A stretch of DNA of 64,000 bases from Corynebacterium kalinowskii (GTDB taxonomy: Bacteria > Actinomycetota > Actinomycetes > Mycobacteriales > Mycobacteriaceae), in contig NZ_CP046452.1 of NCBI RefSeq assembly GCF_009734385.1, forward strand, positions 1,736,001 to 1,800,000. Direction: 5' to 3'. The stretch's first letter is position 1, and each line of letters begins with the position of its first letter. The position numbers and the translations under genes are program-made. Shown here piece by piece: positions 56,395 to 63,732 of this stretch. The notes below the pieces were generated by a model that had not been told where the DNA came from, did no database searches, and saw nothing but the letters and a program-made list of their open reading frames with translations.

Positions 56395-56900
56395 TGTTGC
56401 AGGCGATTTGGGCGCAGTCCCGCGACGGAATTATCGGCGACGGCGTCGATATGCCCTGGCACTTGCCGGAGGACCTTAAGCACTTAAAGGCAACAACGCT
56501 GGGATCCCCAGTCATCATGGGCCGTGCTACCTGGGAATCCATTCCCGAGCGCTTCCGCCCACTCCCCGGCCGCGAGAATTACGTGCTATCCAGCCGTGAG
56601 CCCGGCGACTGGTCGCGTGGCGCTCAGGTGATCACCACACTGCCGGACACGGATGCCTGGATCATGGGAGGCGGTCGCGTCTACGCCGATACTCTGCCCC
56701 AGGTCACCCGCGTCATTGTCACGGAAATCGACACGAAGCTGAGCTCAACGAAGAACGCGGTCTATGCGCCAGCGCTGGATGAGTTTAAGCTGGTCGCCGA
56801 GACACCTTGGCAAATCTCCGAACAGGGCCATCTCCTGTCGGATCCAGACAAGACCCCGCTCAATTACCGATTCCTCACCTACGAAAGGAGCTCCCGATGA
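56394..56900 (+). CDS. folA: Dihydrofolate reductase
   Basis: The 168-residue enzyme has AQSRDGIIGDGVDMPWHLPEDLKHLK, the catalytic Asp-type residue in WHLPEDL, VIMGRATWESIP and WIMGGGRVYADTL. It regenerates tetrahydrofolate after ThyA. It starts at a GTG overlapping the thyA stop. Confidence 0.95.
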   Translation: MLQAIWAQSRDGIIGDGVDMPWHLPEDLKHLKATTLGSPVIMGRATWESIPERFRPLPGRENYVLSSREPGDWSRGAQVITTLPDTDAWIMGGGRVYADTLPQVTRVIVTEIDTKLSSTKNAVYAPALDEFKLVAETPWQISEQGHLLSDPDKTPLNYRFLTYERSSR

Positions 56901-57145
56901 GTGAGCTCACCCTGTACACCACCGAATGGTGCCCGTTCTGCCAGAAGCTCGTCGCCGCCCTCGACGAGGCGAAAGTCCCTTACACCAAGATTGATGTCGA
57001 GGAAGACGCCGAGGCTGCGGCGTGGGTCGAGTCCGTCAATGGCGGAGACCGCATCGTGCCGACCGTGAAGTACCCGGACGGCTCCTACGCCACCAATCCG
57101 CTCCCCAAGGTGGCCATGCGCAAGTTCGCGCGACTTACTTCCTAA
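56897..57145 (+). CDS. mrx1: Mycoredoxin (glutaredoxin-like)
   Basis: The 82-residue protein has the redox motif WCPFC at residues 12-16 and SVNGGDRIVPTVKYPDGSYATNP. These match mycoredoxin-1, which reduces mycothiol mixed disulfides. It overlaps folA as ATGA, with a GAAAGGAG before it. Confidence 0.88.
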   Translation: MSELTLYTTEWCPFCQKLVAALDEAKVPYTKIDVEEDAEAAAWVESVNGGDRIVPTVKYPDGSYATNPLPKVAMRKFARLTS

Positions 57146-57851
57146 GTAAGTAAATGTCCATGATCCAGCCGTGCTTTTCTCGAAGCGCGGCTTTTTCTTG
57201 TGCCAGGTCAATGCCGATCTCGGAGACGAGGCCGTGGCGGAGCACTTGCTTGTCGGTCCCCAAGTAGGCACCCCACCAGATCTCTGCATCAGGCGCGTGC
57301 ATCCAGGCAGCCCCACCATCGAGCATGACCACAGCATTCGTCATCGGGCCATCCACCAGCGCGCGGCCAGTGGTGATGCGGATATCTTCGCCAATCCGAT
57401 TGATCAAAATCCCATGGGCGGCAGTCAGCGCCTGCACTGCGGTAATCCCTGGGGTCACGGTCACCGTGGCATTTAGCCCGAGGCCACGCATCCGCTCGAT
57501 GATGCGCAGCGTGGAGTCATACAGTGATGGATCGCCCCAGACCAGGAATGCGGCAGTGCCCTCGGCGGGGAGGGCGTCGAGAAGCAGCTGTGCGCGCTCT
57601 TGGTGCCACCGCTCCACCTCAGCCTTATAGTCGGCGGGGTTGCGGTCGCGCTCGGGGTCGGTCACTGCGACGATCGGGGTGCCGGGCGCATGCTTATCGA
57701 CGATTTCCCGTCGCGCATTGAGCAGATCGGCCTTCGTGTCACCCTTGTCCAGCGCCACCACTACATCCGACCGGCGCAAAGCCTCGACGGCTTGCAGAGT
57801 CAGATGATCTGGGTTTCCGGCACCGATGCCGATGACTTCAATGTGCTGCAT
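57135..57851 (-). CDS. cobF: Precorrin-6A synthase (deacetylating), isolated CobF
   Basis: The 238-residue SAM methyltransferase has IGIGAGNPDHLTLQAVEAL, WGDPSLYDSTLRI and VTPGITAVQALTAAHG, the tetrapyrrole methylase folds of CobF. No other cobalamin gene is near, so it may be an orphan. The ATG at 57851 follows TACAAA at a leaderless distance; an ATG at 57860 also exists. It overlaps mrx1 by 11 bases tail to tail. Confidence 0.85.
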   Translation of the reverse strand: MQHIEVIGIGAGNPDHLTLQAVEALRRSDVVVALDKGDTKADLLNARREIVDKHAPGTPIVAVTDPERDRNPADYKAEVERWHQERAQLLLDALPAEGTAAFLVWGDPSLYDSTLRIIERMRGLGLNATVTVTPGITAVQALTAAHGILINRIGEDIRITTGRALVDGPMTNAVVMLDGGAAWMHAPDAEIWWGAYLGTDKQVLRHGLVSEIGIDLAQEKAALREKHGWIMDIYLLRK

Positions 57852-57870
57852 AGTGTCCATTTGTAGCAAA

Positions 57871-57902
57871 AGAAAAACGCCACCTACTTCATGTGGTGGC
57901 GT
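57871..57902 (-). terminator. Terminator of the small gene at 57.9 kb
   Basis: On the minus strand ACGCCACC / GGTGGCGT with a 10-base loop, then TTTTTCTTTTG. Confidence 0.85.
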
Positions 57903-57916
57903 CGCTTCGTGTGAAA

Positions 57917-58189
57917 CTAGCTCAGATCCTGGAAGATCTCAGCCATCTCCTGTGGAGACAGGGAGCTGGTGTTCTGGTTGAACTGCACAGAGAAGATCTG
58001 CTGCAGGTAAAGCTCGCACATAGCAGAGAGCTGCTTAGCATCGTACTTGTTGAGCAGCATCATGCGCTTGGTGGTGCCGTCCTCAAGGATTTCTTCCACG
58101 GAGAGCACAGGAACGTCGTTCTTAGTGATAATACGAGCCAAGATGTCGCGGCGGTTAACGTCAGTAAAAGTTGGCTTCAGCTCGGCCAT
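57917..58189 (-). CDS. Conserved small hypothetical protein
   Basis: The 90-residue acidic protein (MAELKPTFTDVNRRDILARI ... SSLSPQEMAEIFQDLS) has no known motif. It has its own terminator and looks like a genuine corynebacterial gene. Between it and the tRNA lies 170 bp of promoter-like AT-rich DNA. Confidence 0.6.
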   Translation of the reverse strand: MAELKPTFTDVNRRDILARIITKNDVPVLSVEEILEDGTTKRMMLLNKYDAKQLSAMCELYLQQIFSVQFNQNTSSLSPQEMAEIFQDLS

Positions 58190-58358
58190 GGGAAACACCT
58201 AGTCCTTCTAAGTAATTGACAAATCCTTGTTCTAGCCTAAGCCCAACCGCCCTCGTTTCGCTCGAATTCCAGTATTTCAACCCCCAAAAGTGTCCCCCGA
58301 ACACATGATTTGGTCACCGTTGTCAGTGCGCTAAACTCTTTTCAGCAGCAATTGCGTT

Positions 58359-58431
58359 GCCCTCGTAGCTCAGTGGATAGAGCACGGCTCTCCTAAAGCC
58401 GGTGTCGGAAGTTCGATTCTTCTCGGGGGCA
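58359..58431 (+). tRNA. tRNA-Arg(CCU), left attachment site of an island
   Basis: Seventy-three bases fold as a tRNA: acceptor GCCCTCG / CGGGGGC, anticodon stem CGGCT / AGCCG with loop CTCCTAA (anticodon CCT), T arm GTTCGAT. CCA is not encoded. The gene is intact on the left of the island. Confidence 0.93.
58390..58428 (+). repeat. attL: 39-bp direct repeat inside tRNA-Arg
   Basis: From the anticodon loop to the acceptor, identical over 39 bp to 62,652-62,690. Confidence 0.88.
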
Positions 58432-58438
58432 CATTGTG

Positions 58439-58480
58439 AAGTCTCGAGACATCGTTCCTACGGTGTTTCGGGACTTTTTC
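58439..58480 (+). terminator. Terminator after tRNA-Arg
   Basis: AAGTCTCGA / TCGGGACTT, then TTT. The left arm overlaps the IS-like terminal repeat. Confidence 0.6.
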
Positions 58481-58760
58481 TTTTTGTGTTGCCCCGGGGT
58501 GGGGTGAGTTCGTTGTCTTTTTGGTTGTAGCTGATGGTTTCGTCGTTGAGCGTTTAGGCGGCGATTTTTGCCCCGGTAGCGATGATTCTGATGTCGACGT
58601 GGTGGTCGATGCACATCATGGTGATGGGCTCTCCTGCCCATTGGCGTCCGATATATAGGCGGCGTAGCTGGCTGTGCCAGTAGGGTTTCGATGATGATTG
58701 TGGGTGACGGCTTGCCTGAGTTCTTCATTGTCTATGCATGGTGGAATGATGTCTCAAGAC
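58441..58760. mobile_element. IS481-like insertion sequence remnant with inverted ends
   Basis: GTCTCGAGACATCGTTCC at 58,441-58,458 is repeated inversely as GGAATGATGTCTCAAGAC at 58,743-58,760 (16 of 18 match). About 280 bp of transposase debris lie between. More such half repeats (GGAACGATCTCATAAGACAT) follow near 58,845. The element is internally deleted and dead. Confidence 0.55.
58490..58724 (-). pseudogene. Transposase C-terminal fragment, IS481 type
   Basis: On the minus strand the frame reads LRRLYIGRQWAGEPITMMCI followed by DHHVDIRIIATG and then an in-frame TAA. This fits the end of IS481-family transposases, where the beta-rich tail begins with LRxLxIGRxxAG. Only this piece remains. 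Confidence 0.5.
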
Positions 58761-58890
58761 ACGGGCATTGCCAATTCCTGGGCAGTTCGCCCCATTCGAT
58801 GTGAAACCGGATCGATGTTGTAGGACATCCCTGCAGGCCAAGGCGGAACGATCTCATAAGACATACAGAACGATGTCACCGAACCAGACA

Positions 58891-58903
58891 TTCTCGGGGG
58901 CAC
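58891..58903 (+). repeat. Third copy of the tRNA 3' end, 13 bp
   Basis: TTCTCGGGGGCAC is identical to 58,420-58,432, the exact end of the tRNA. It separates the IS debris from the rest of the island. From here to 59,145 no gene is seen. Confidence 0.55.
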
Positions 58904-59145
58904 TACTACGGTCGTGACCTCACAGCCGTTTTCCAGCTTTACTAAACAATTTGTCTAAAATGCCACTGCCTATGTCACTAGAACAGTGCTTCCCCATCAG
59001 CTTTGGCTGAGTCTGTTATCCCGCCAGCCGACAACGCAACGAACTACATTGATACCCCACTATGCAGGAGGTTCACTGACCGAGTATGAGCCAAATCACT
59101 CTCGACAACCTTGCAGTCGTCAGGACTCAGCGCACCAAGTGGAGC

Positions 59146-60624
59146 CTAGCCTCCATGTTCCCCTTCAGAATCGCTGTTTTGCTCACCAAAGTTAAACACA
59201 TCAGCTCGATTCCAACGATAGTTGCTATTCGCCTTGGTTAACCGAGCGCTTTCCTGTTTCCACTCCTCGTCTGTCAACAAACTTGCCCAGTTGTCATTTG
59301 CTAAATCTTCTTGCGATTTCGGATAAAACTCTTCGATATTGTTTATACGACTCCAGGTGTAATCCATAATCGGATTATCAGGGTCTATTTGGAAACAACA
59401 CCAGGCCCGAAGCCAGTTGATGCCCTGATCTGCTGTTCGAACGATTTCTGCTAGTTCAGGATAGTCATTGTCAGCATGCTTGATACCTTTGTACGCGGCG
59501 TTAAATCGGTTAGCCCATAGTTCAGGATGCATCATTACAATCCTCGGCATGCTGAGACATACCCGTTTCAAATAGACGGGGAAGTTTTCAGCTAGAGTTC
59601 CCCGCTCCGATTGACCTGGGATTCTATGCCCGAATTCCTCTACCGCAACCGCTACATTTAATAGCCGATTTTCCCAAGAAATCTTTTCAGATAAAGCTCG
59701 TTTTAGAGCATCCACACCCGGCTTGTTATTCGCCCAGAACTCTAGCCAGCGAGAAAAAACTTCTGGATTCTCCGTGGAGTATCGAATTAACGCCTCAGGA
59801 TCTCGACCTTCTTCTACATCAAGCAAAGCATCCTCGTTACCTAAGGATTCGACTCTACATTCCCTCCAATAGTCAGGATTGATTGGTTGATGATTGAAGT
59901 TAAGTATCGGATTGCAACTAGAGCTAACACTTCGCTGAGTAAATCCAATTGGTTGACCATATATGATCGAAAGAAATTCCAGAACTGCGGTATGTTCCTC
60001 AATCGCAATATCACGTTCTTCTGATTTATCTAACTTGGTAATAATTCGAGCAATACTAAATGCTTGTATCCCCTTGCCAAGTCCGATTGACTCAGTACGA
60101 GCTTCAAGAATGATCTCATGCTTCAACTGTCCTCGAAACAGAATTGACTTCGATTTCTTGAGATTGATCTCCAGCCAGTTATTGTCGTCTCCGTAGTTCG
60201 AATCGATAAGCTCTGCATCCTCTCGCATCCAGTGCCGCAGCATCGGCACGTACGAGACAACTTCAGATGCGTTCTCCCATGTCTTGCCATTTCCATCGAA
60301 AATTAGGTGTTGAGGTTGCAGTTCCCACCGTTCAACTCCCTGAAATGGCCCCGCGCCACGGACTTGAATTGTCCAGCAGTTTGCTACCTCGACTTGCCCC
60401 AACTCATCTATGAAAAGGAAGTCAAAAGGATGGCTCCAGGCATCGCGAGGATTGACTGAATCTGTCCAACGATTCTCAGGCTCGACGTAATCCGAAACTA
60501 GTGAGATCACACATCGATCTTCTTGTCGTGATAACGCTGCTGAAATTGGCGCTTGGTCATCTGCGATTATCCAACCTTGCCGATCCCGCTCCGAAGTCAA
60601 AACATTCTTGGTTTTCAATTCCAT
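59146..60624 (-). CDS. ApeA-like anti-phage protein with HEPN domain
   Basis: The 492-residue protein resembles ApeA abortive-infection proteins. Residues 1-135 form a beta-rich N-terminal domain (VANCWTIQVRG, ELQPQHLIFDG, EVVSYVPMLRHWM). A helical C-terminal half follows with RLLNVAVAVEEFGHRIPG and NRFNAAYKGIKHADND, where R373 and H383 are candidate HEPN RNase residues. HEPN proteins of this kind cut RNA when a phage is sensed. The ATG follows an AT-rich promoter with a dyad. No partner gene is needed for known ApeA. Family assignment is by pattern and should be checked. Confidence 0.55.
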   Translation of the reverse strand: MELKTKNVLTSERDRQGWIIADDQAPISAALSRQEDRCVISLVSDYVEPENRWTDSVNPRDAWSHPFDFLFIDELGQVEVANCWTIQVRGAGPFQGVERWELQPQHLIFDGNGKTWENASEVVSYVPMLRHWMREDAELIDSNYGDDNNWLEINLKKSKSILFRGQLKHEIILEARTESIGLGKGIQAFSIARIITKLDKSEERDIAIEEHTAVLEFLSIIYGQPIGFTQRSVSSSCNPILNFNHQPINPDYWRECRVESLGNEDALLDVEEGRDPEALIRYSTENPEVFSRWLEFWANNKPGVDALKRALSEKISWENRLLNVAVAVEEFGHRIPGQSERGTLAENFPVYLKRVCLSMPRIVMMHPELWANRFNAAYKGIKHADNDYPELAEIVRTADQGINWLRAWCCFQIDPDNPIMDYTWSRINNIEEFYPKSQEDLANDNWASLLTDEEWKQESARLTKANSNYRWNRADVFNFGEQNSDSEGEHGG

Positions 60625-60960
60625 GCCAATCTGAAAAAGAACTCATTAGCCCTGCAAAAATGGATAACCCCCATTTTAGCTTTACCGTATTACCGTCTGT
60701 TCACGGTTTGCTTGCAACTGCCGACGGAGAATGCAGGTTTCGGCACTCATCGAATGTCTGAAAAGTAGCCGTCGGATGCATGCCAAATGCACCTAGAATG
60801 TAGAAATCGTCGGTCATGAAGTGCGCATGAATTGATCGTAGAATGCTCACAAAGTGCATGAAGACTAACACCGCTAAGTGCCCCGTACCGGCAGAGCCGA
60901 CACCCAAGACAGAGATGACATTATCCCCGCTTCGAAAGGTGTGTCTCATGTCTTCTGCGT
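60625..60960. other. Gene-poor stretch between ApeA-like gene and methylase remnant
   Basis: This holds the ApeA-like promoter and a 91-residue minus-strand frame (60,701-60,976, rich in FMHF/HPTATF) that I cannot relate to any family. It may be the end of a decayed gene. No confident feature besides the dyad. Confidence 0.4.
60657..60677. promoter_or_regulatory. Dyad over the ApeA-like gene promoter
   Basis: AAAATGG-N7-CCATTTT overlaps TAAAAT on the minus strand, a good -10, about 50 bases before the ATG. A repressor or silencer could act here. Confidence 0.4.
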
Positions 60961-61361
60961 CCCCAGTCCGCCTCAATTCTGAAGTCCCTGGTACTCTCGG
61001 CTTCTACGCCACCAACAGCATCGTAGGTGAATCCGGAAATACTTTCTGCATAGTCTTTGAGCGTTTATCACAAGAAAGGTGTAGTAGAGGGCTCTTTCTC
61101 AACTGCAACTACATCAACACTCGTATCTGGAGAAACTTCTTTAATTCGATCAATGACTGTGACAGACAGAATATCGGTACCAGCACCTGGATCAAGCAAC
61201 CTGACAGATTTCCTACAAAAATCTCGACCTACCAGCATATCTGCCATGACCGAAGCTACTGTCGACGCCGTGAAGAACTGTTCGGAAACGTCTAAGTTTT
61301 CTCGCCCAATCTTGTCAAGTGCTTCCACTCTTCAGACTTCTGCACGTTCAACTAATGTCAC
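60961..61361 (-). pseudogene. Broken N-terminal part of a restriction-modification methylase
   Basis: From a GTG at 61361 the frame reads VTLVERAEV, a TGA stop, then RVEALDKIG, SEQFFTASTVASVMADMLV, and VRLLDPGAGTDILS, the SAM-binding motif I (normally DPGAGTG). It ends in VVAVEKEPSTTPFL and a stop. Another frame continues with LKDYAESISGFTYDAV. The layout is that of Eco57I-like methylase-endonucleases. One nonsense codon and one frameshift, and loss of all the rest, make it a dead gene. Confidence 0.65.
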
Positions 61362-61500
61362 CAAGATCCTCGCCTCCAATTCCAAGTATTGTATTACAAG
61401 GATTCACAGCGTTTGCCCTGGCACTCCAGTTGCTGCACATCGAACCAACCGTATTGCGAGGCGTGGGGTGCCCCCAATCTCTTGCTGTCTCGGACGGTTA

Positions 61501-61535
61501 GAAATCCGCAGGAATACCTTTCCCCTGCGGATTTC
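61501..61535. terminator. Strong hairpin upstream of the unknown island gene
   Basis: Perfect 12-bp stem GAAATCCGCAGG / CCTGCGGATTTC with an 11-base loop. It directly follows a TAG that ends a short plus-strand frame, so it may be the terminator left from a deleted gene. Confidence 0.5.
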
Positions 61536-61568
61536 TTCATGTAGAGAAAGATCATGCTCGCCGGTAGA

Positions 61569-61574
61569 TACGAT
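61569..61574 (+). promoter_or_regulatory. Leaderless -10 element of the unknown island gene
   Basis: TACGAT ends six bases before the ATG at 61581. Confidence 0.45.
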
Positions 61575-61580
61575 TAAGCA

Positions 61581-62444
61581 ATGGCAATTCACCCTCACAA
61601 CGCCCTAACTCTCGAAGAAGCCGAATGGCTGGATCGCATTAGGGCGATCGAACCGAAAGCTCAAGAGTGGCTTGAGCTAACTCGCACACCACCGAAACCC
61701 GAGGAACGAAGCTCCTTAGCGTGTGACTCTCTCGGAGAATTGGAAATGGATGTTGCTATCTACTACCAGCTCTGTATTGCGATTGAACACCTCCACTTCG
61801 CAATCACGTCCATCACTCAAATGCAGAGGACTTACCCTACTGCTTACATGACCGTCTGCCGAACTGGATTGATTGCATCAACTAATGCCCTGTGGTTACT
61901 TTCTGGCCCAACCCGGCAAGTCCGACAAAAGCGACTGTGCATCATGAAATCTCAGGAGTTTCAAGAACAGATCGCGGAATTCAATTCAATCCCCCGACTT
62001 GACGGATGGGAACCAGATAAGACGGAATCGCTCGTCGCACAGATAAGGGCAAAACAAGAATGGCTGCAGAAAATCGTTGAAACAGCAGGATTGGGCATCA
62101 ACGTAGAGAAGCAGAAGCTGAATCAAACCGACGTCATTGAGCAAACAATCAAGGAAAACTTTAAGGGCGACGATTCAGACACCAAGTGGTTTCGATACGG
62201 AATCTCGAACCAGTGGAGATCGGGTAGTGCAGCAGCCCATGCCCGCTCCCAATACGGAATGAAGCAACTGGGAGCAAAAGTTCCCGAAGCTATCGCAAAG
62301 GGCCAGAAGATTGTCACGCTTACCGCCAGCTTAGACGGTGAGATCGGTCCTGCAGTTTCCGGAGTATTCATGGTCTTGAAAGAAGCGATCCGAATCTTTG
62401 GACTTCGATCCGTGTGTCACTTACGACCAGGTGACAAGCCATGA
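61581..62444 (+). CDS. Island gene of unknown function, helical
   Basis: The 287-residue protein is mostly alpha-helical without membrane helix or signal. A segment YYQLCIAIEHLHFAITSITQ and, later, KWFRYGISNQWRSGSAAAHARSQYG, with S..AH in a loop between helices, is faintly like HEPN-related proteins such as DUF5677, but no R-x4-6-H motif is certain. It is intact and has its own leaderless promoter, unlike the neighbouring methylase debris. Beside an ApeA-like gene a defence role is possible; unproven. Confidence 0.6.
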   Translation: MAIHPHNALTLEEAEWLDRIRAIEPKAQEWLELTRTPPKPEERSSLACDSLGELEMDVAIYYQLCIAIEHLHFAITSITQMQRTYPTAYMTVCRTGLIASTNALWLLSGPTRQVRQKRLCIMKSQEFQEQIAEFNSIPRLDGWEPDKTESLVAQIRAKQEWLQKIVETAGLGINVEKQKLNQTDVIEQTIKENFKGDDSDTKWFRYGISNQWRSGSAAAHARSQYGMKQLGAKVPEAIAKGQKIVTLTASLDGEIGPAVSGVFMVLKEAIRIFGLRSVCHLRPGDKP

Positions 62445-62533
62445 CACACCGATAGTTCTCGAAGAAAGACTGGCCTCGCGCCCTACGGGTGGAGGCGATT
62501 CTTAAGGGAATCATGCTAGATCACCCCTATCAA

Positions 62534-62610
62534 CTGTGCCGCGGCAGAAAGATAGATGGTCCTGCGGGCCTAGGCGGGCTTTGCCTGCAATCTTTTGGGC
62601 CGCGGCACAG
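62534..62610. repeat. Large hairpin next to attR
   Basis: CTGTGCCGCGGC / GCCGCGGCACAG (12 bp perfect) continue inward with AAAGAT / ATCTTT; the centre has GCGGGCCTAGGCGGGC. The structure spans 77 bases, 41 bp from attR. It may be a structured RNA, a terminator or an element end. The remaining bases 62,445-62,651 hold nothing else recognisable. Confidence 0.6.
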
Positions 62611-62651
62611 CCCCAGGAAGACCCAGTTGCGGCAGGTTAAGATCAGATAGG

Positions 62652-62690
62652 CTCCTAAAGCCGGTGTCGGAAGTTCGATTCTTCTCGGGG
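62652..62690 (+). repeat. attR: 39-bp copy of the tRNA-Arg 3' half
   Basis: Identical to 58,390-58,428. Directly after it the sequence reads CACA while attL has GCACA, so one G is missing. It lacks the 5' half and is not a tRNA gene. Confidence 0.88.
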
Positions 62691-62841
62691 CACATATATT
62701 AGGCCGAATTCCCATTGCTCAATGTTGGGGATTCGACTTTCACATTTCTCCACTCCCCTAGCCACCACCCCATCTAGTTGCTATTGTGACTGTTGTTCAT
62801 AAAAAGAACTCATGAGTTAATAAAAGCAACTGGAGTTTCCT

Positions 62842-63732
62842 GTGGTCCTCTCTCGTCGTTCGTTCCTCAAAGCCAGCGCCCTGGCCGCTGTTGCGCCAAT
62901 CGCTGCCAGCGCCGTCGATAAGCTCCCTGCAGCTCACGCACTCGGCGCGCCCGTCGGCACTGTTATCGACTACTCCGGCGGCGTACCAAACGCGCAGGAT
63001 GTCAAGGCGCGGGGCCACCTCGGCGCTGTCCGCTACGTATCCGAGCGACGCCCGGGTGCTAACTGGATGCTCGGCAAGCCAGTTCGGATCGATGAGACCA
63101 AGGCTTTCTCCAACGCAGGCCTCGAGGTTGCATCTGTGTACCAGTTCGGTCGCGCTGAAACCGCAGACTGGCTCCAGGGCGCTGCAGGCGCGGCTATCCA
63201 CGCCCCACAGGCCATCGCCCTGCACACCGCTGCCGGCGGCCCAACCGGACGCCCGATCTACGTCGCGATCGATGACAACCCAACCCGCGCCCAATACGAC
63301 GGCCAGATCCGCCCCTACCTGCGCGCGTTCAAGACCGCACTGGAAGGTGCCGGCCTGCGACTAGGCATTTATGGCAACTACAACGTCATCGACTGGGCTA
63401 TCGCCGACGGCCTCGGCGAATTCTTCTGGATGCACGACTGGGGCTCCGCCGGCCGCATCCACCCCCGCACCACCATCCACCAGAAGGCCAAGTGGCAAGA
63501 AAATATCAGTGGCGTTGAGGTCGACATCAACAACGTGTACGCACACGACTGGGGCCAGTGGAAGCCAGGCTATGCCCCAACCCCTGCGCCGGGGCAGATC
63601 CCCGCTATCCCGAACACGGATCAGCTCTCCAGCATGCTGCCACCACAGCTTGGCAATGTGAAGCTCCCAAGCCAGCAGCAGATTAACGACGCCATCAACA
63701 TGGTGAACAAGGCACGCGGCCTATCGAGCTAG
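62842..63732 (+). CDS. Tat-exported DUF1906 protein, Rv2525c-like
   Basis: The 296-residue protein starts with a twin-arginine signal (SRRSFLKASALAAVAPIAAS), then a glycoside-hydrolase-like DUF1906 domain: GTVIDYSGGVPNAQDVKARG, VRYVSERRPG, IYVAIDDNPT, LRLGIYGNYNVIDWA and FWMHDWGS. A Pro-rich then helical tail follows. The mycobacterial homologue Rv2525c is a Tat substrate of the cell wall. The GTG start at 62842 has no clear ribosome site, but the signal begins right there. Confidence 0.85.
   Translation: MVLSRRSFLKASALAAVAPIAASAVDKLPAAHALGAPVGTVIDYSGGVPNAQDVKARGHLGAVRYVSERRPGANWMLGKPVRIDETKAFSNAGLEVASVYQFGRAETADWLQGAAGAAIHAPQAIALHTAAGGPTGRPIYVAIDDNPTRAQYDGQIRPYLRAFKTALEGAGLRLGIYGNYNVIDWAIADGLGEFFWMHDWGSAGRIHPRTTIHQKAKWQENISGVEVDINNVYAHDWGQWKPGYAPTPAPGQIPAIPNTDQLSSMLPPQLGNVKLPSQQQINDAINMVNKARGLSS

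Larger units (their letters stand above)
58432..62690. mobile_element. Small genomic island at tRNA-Arg(CCU)
   Basis: About 4.26 kb lie between the tRNA and its 39-bp 3' duplicate. The content is AT-richer than both flanks and includes IS debris, an ApeA-like gene, a broken methylase and an unrecognised gene. No integrase is seen, so it is either decayed or moved in trans by a related element. The repeat pair is clear; the mechanism is inferred. Confidence 0.8.

Noticed and set aside
60843..61295. A 150-residue plus-strand gene in the island
   Set aside because: It is antisense to the methylase remnant and to an unclear frame, starts in no promoter context and has no domain; the minus-strand reading with SAM motif is far better.
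62652..62690. A second tRNA-Arg gene
   Set aside because: Only the part from the anticodon loop onward is present and one G of the acceptor is missing; it is an attachment-site duplicate.
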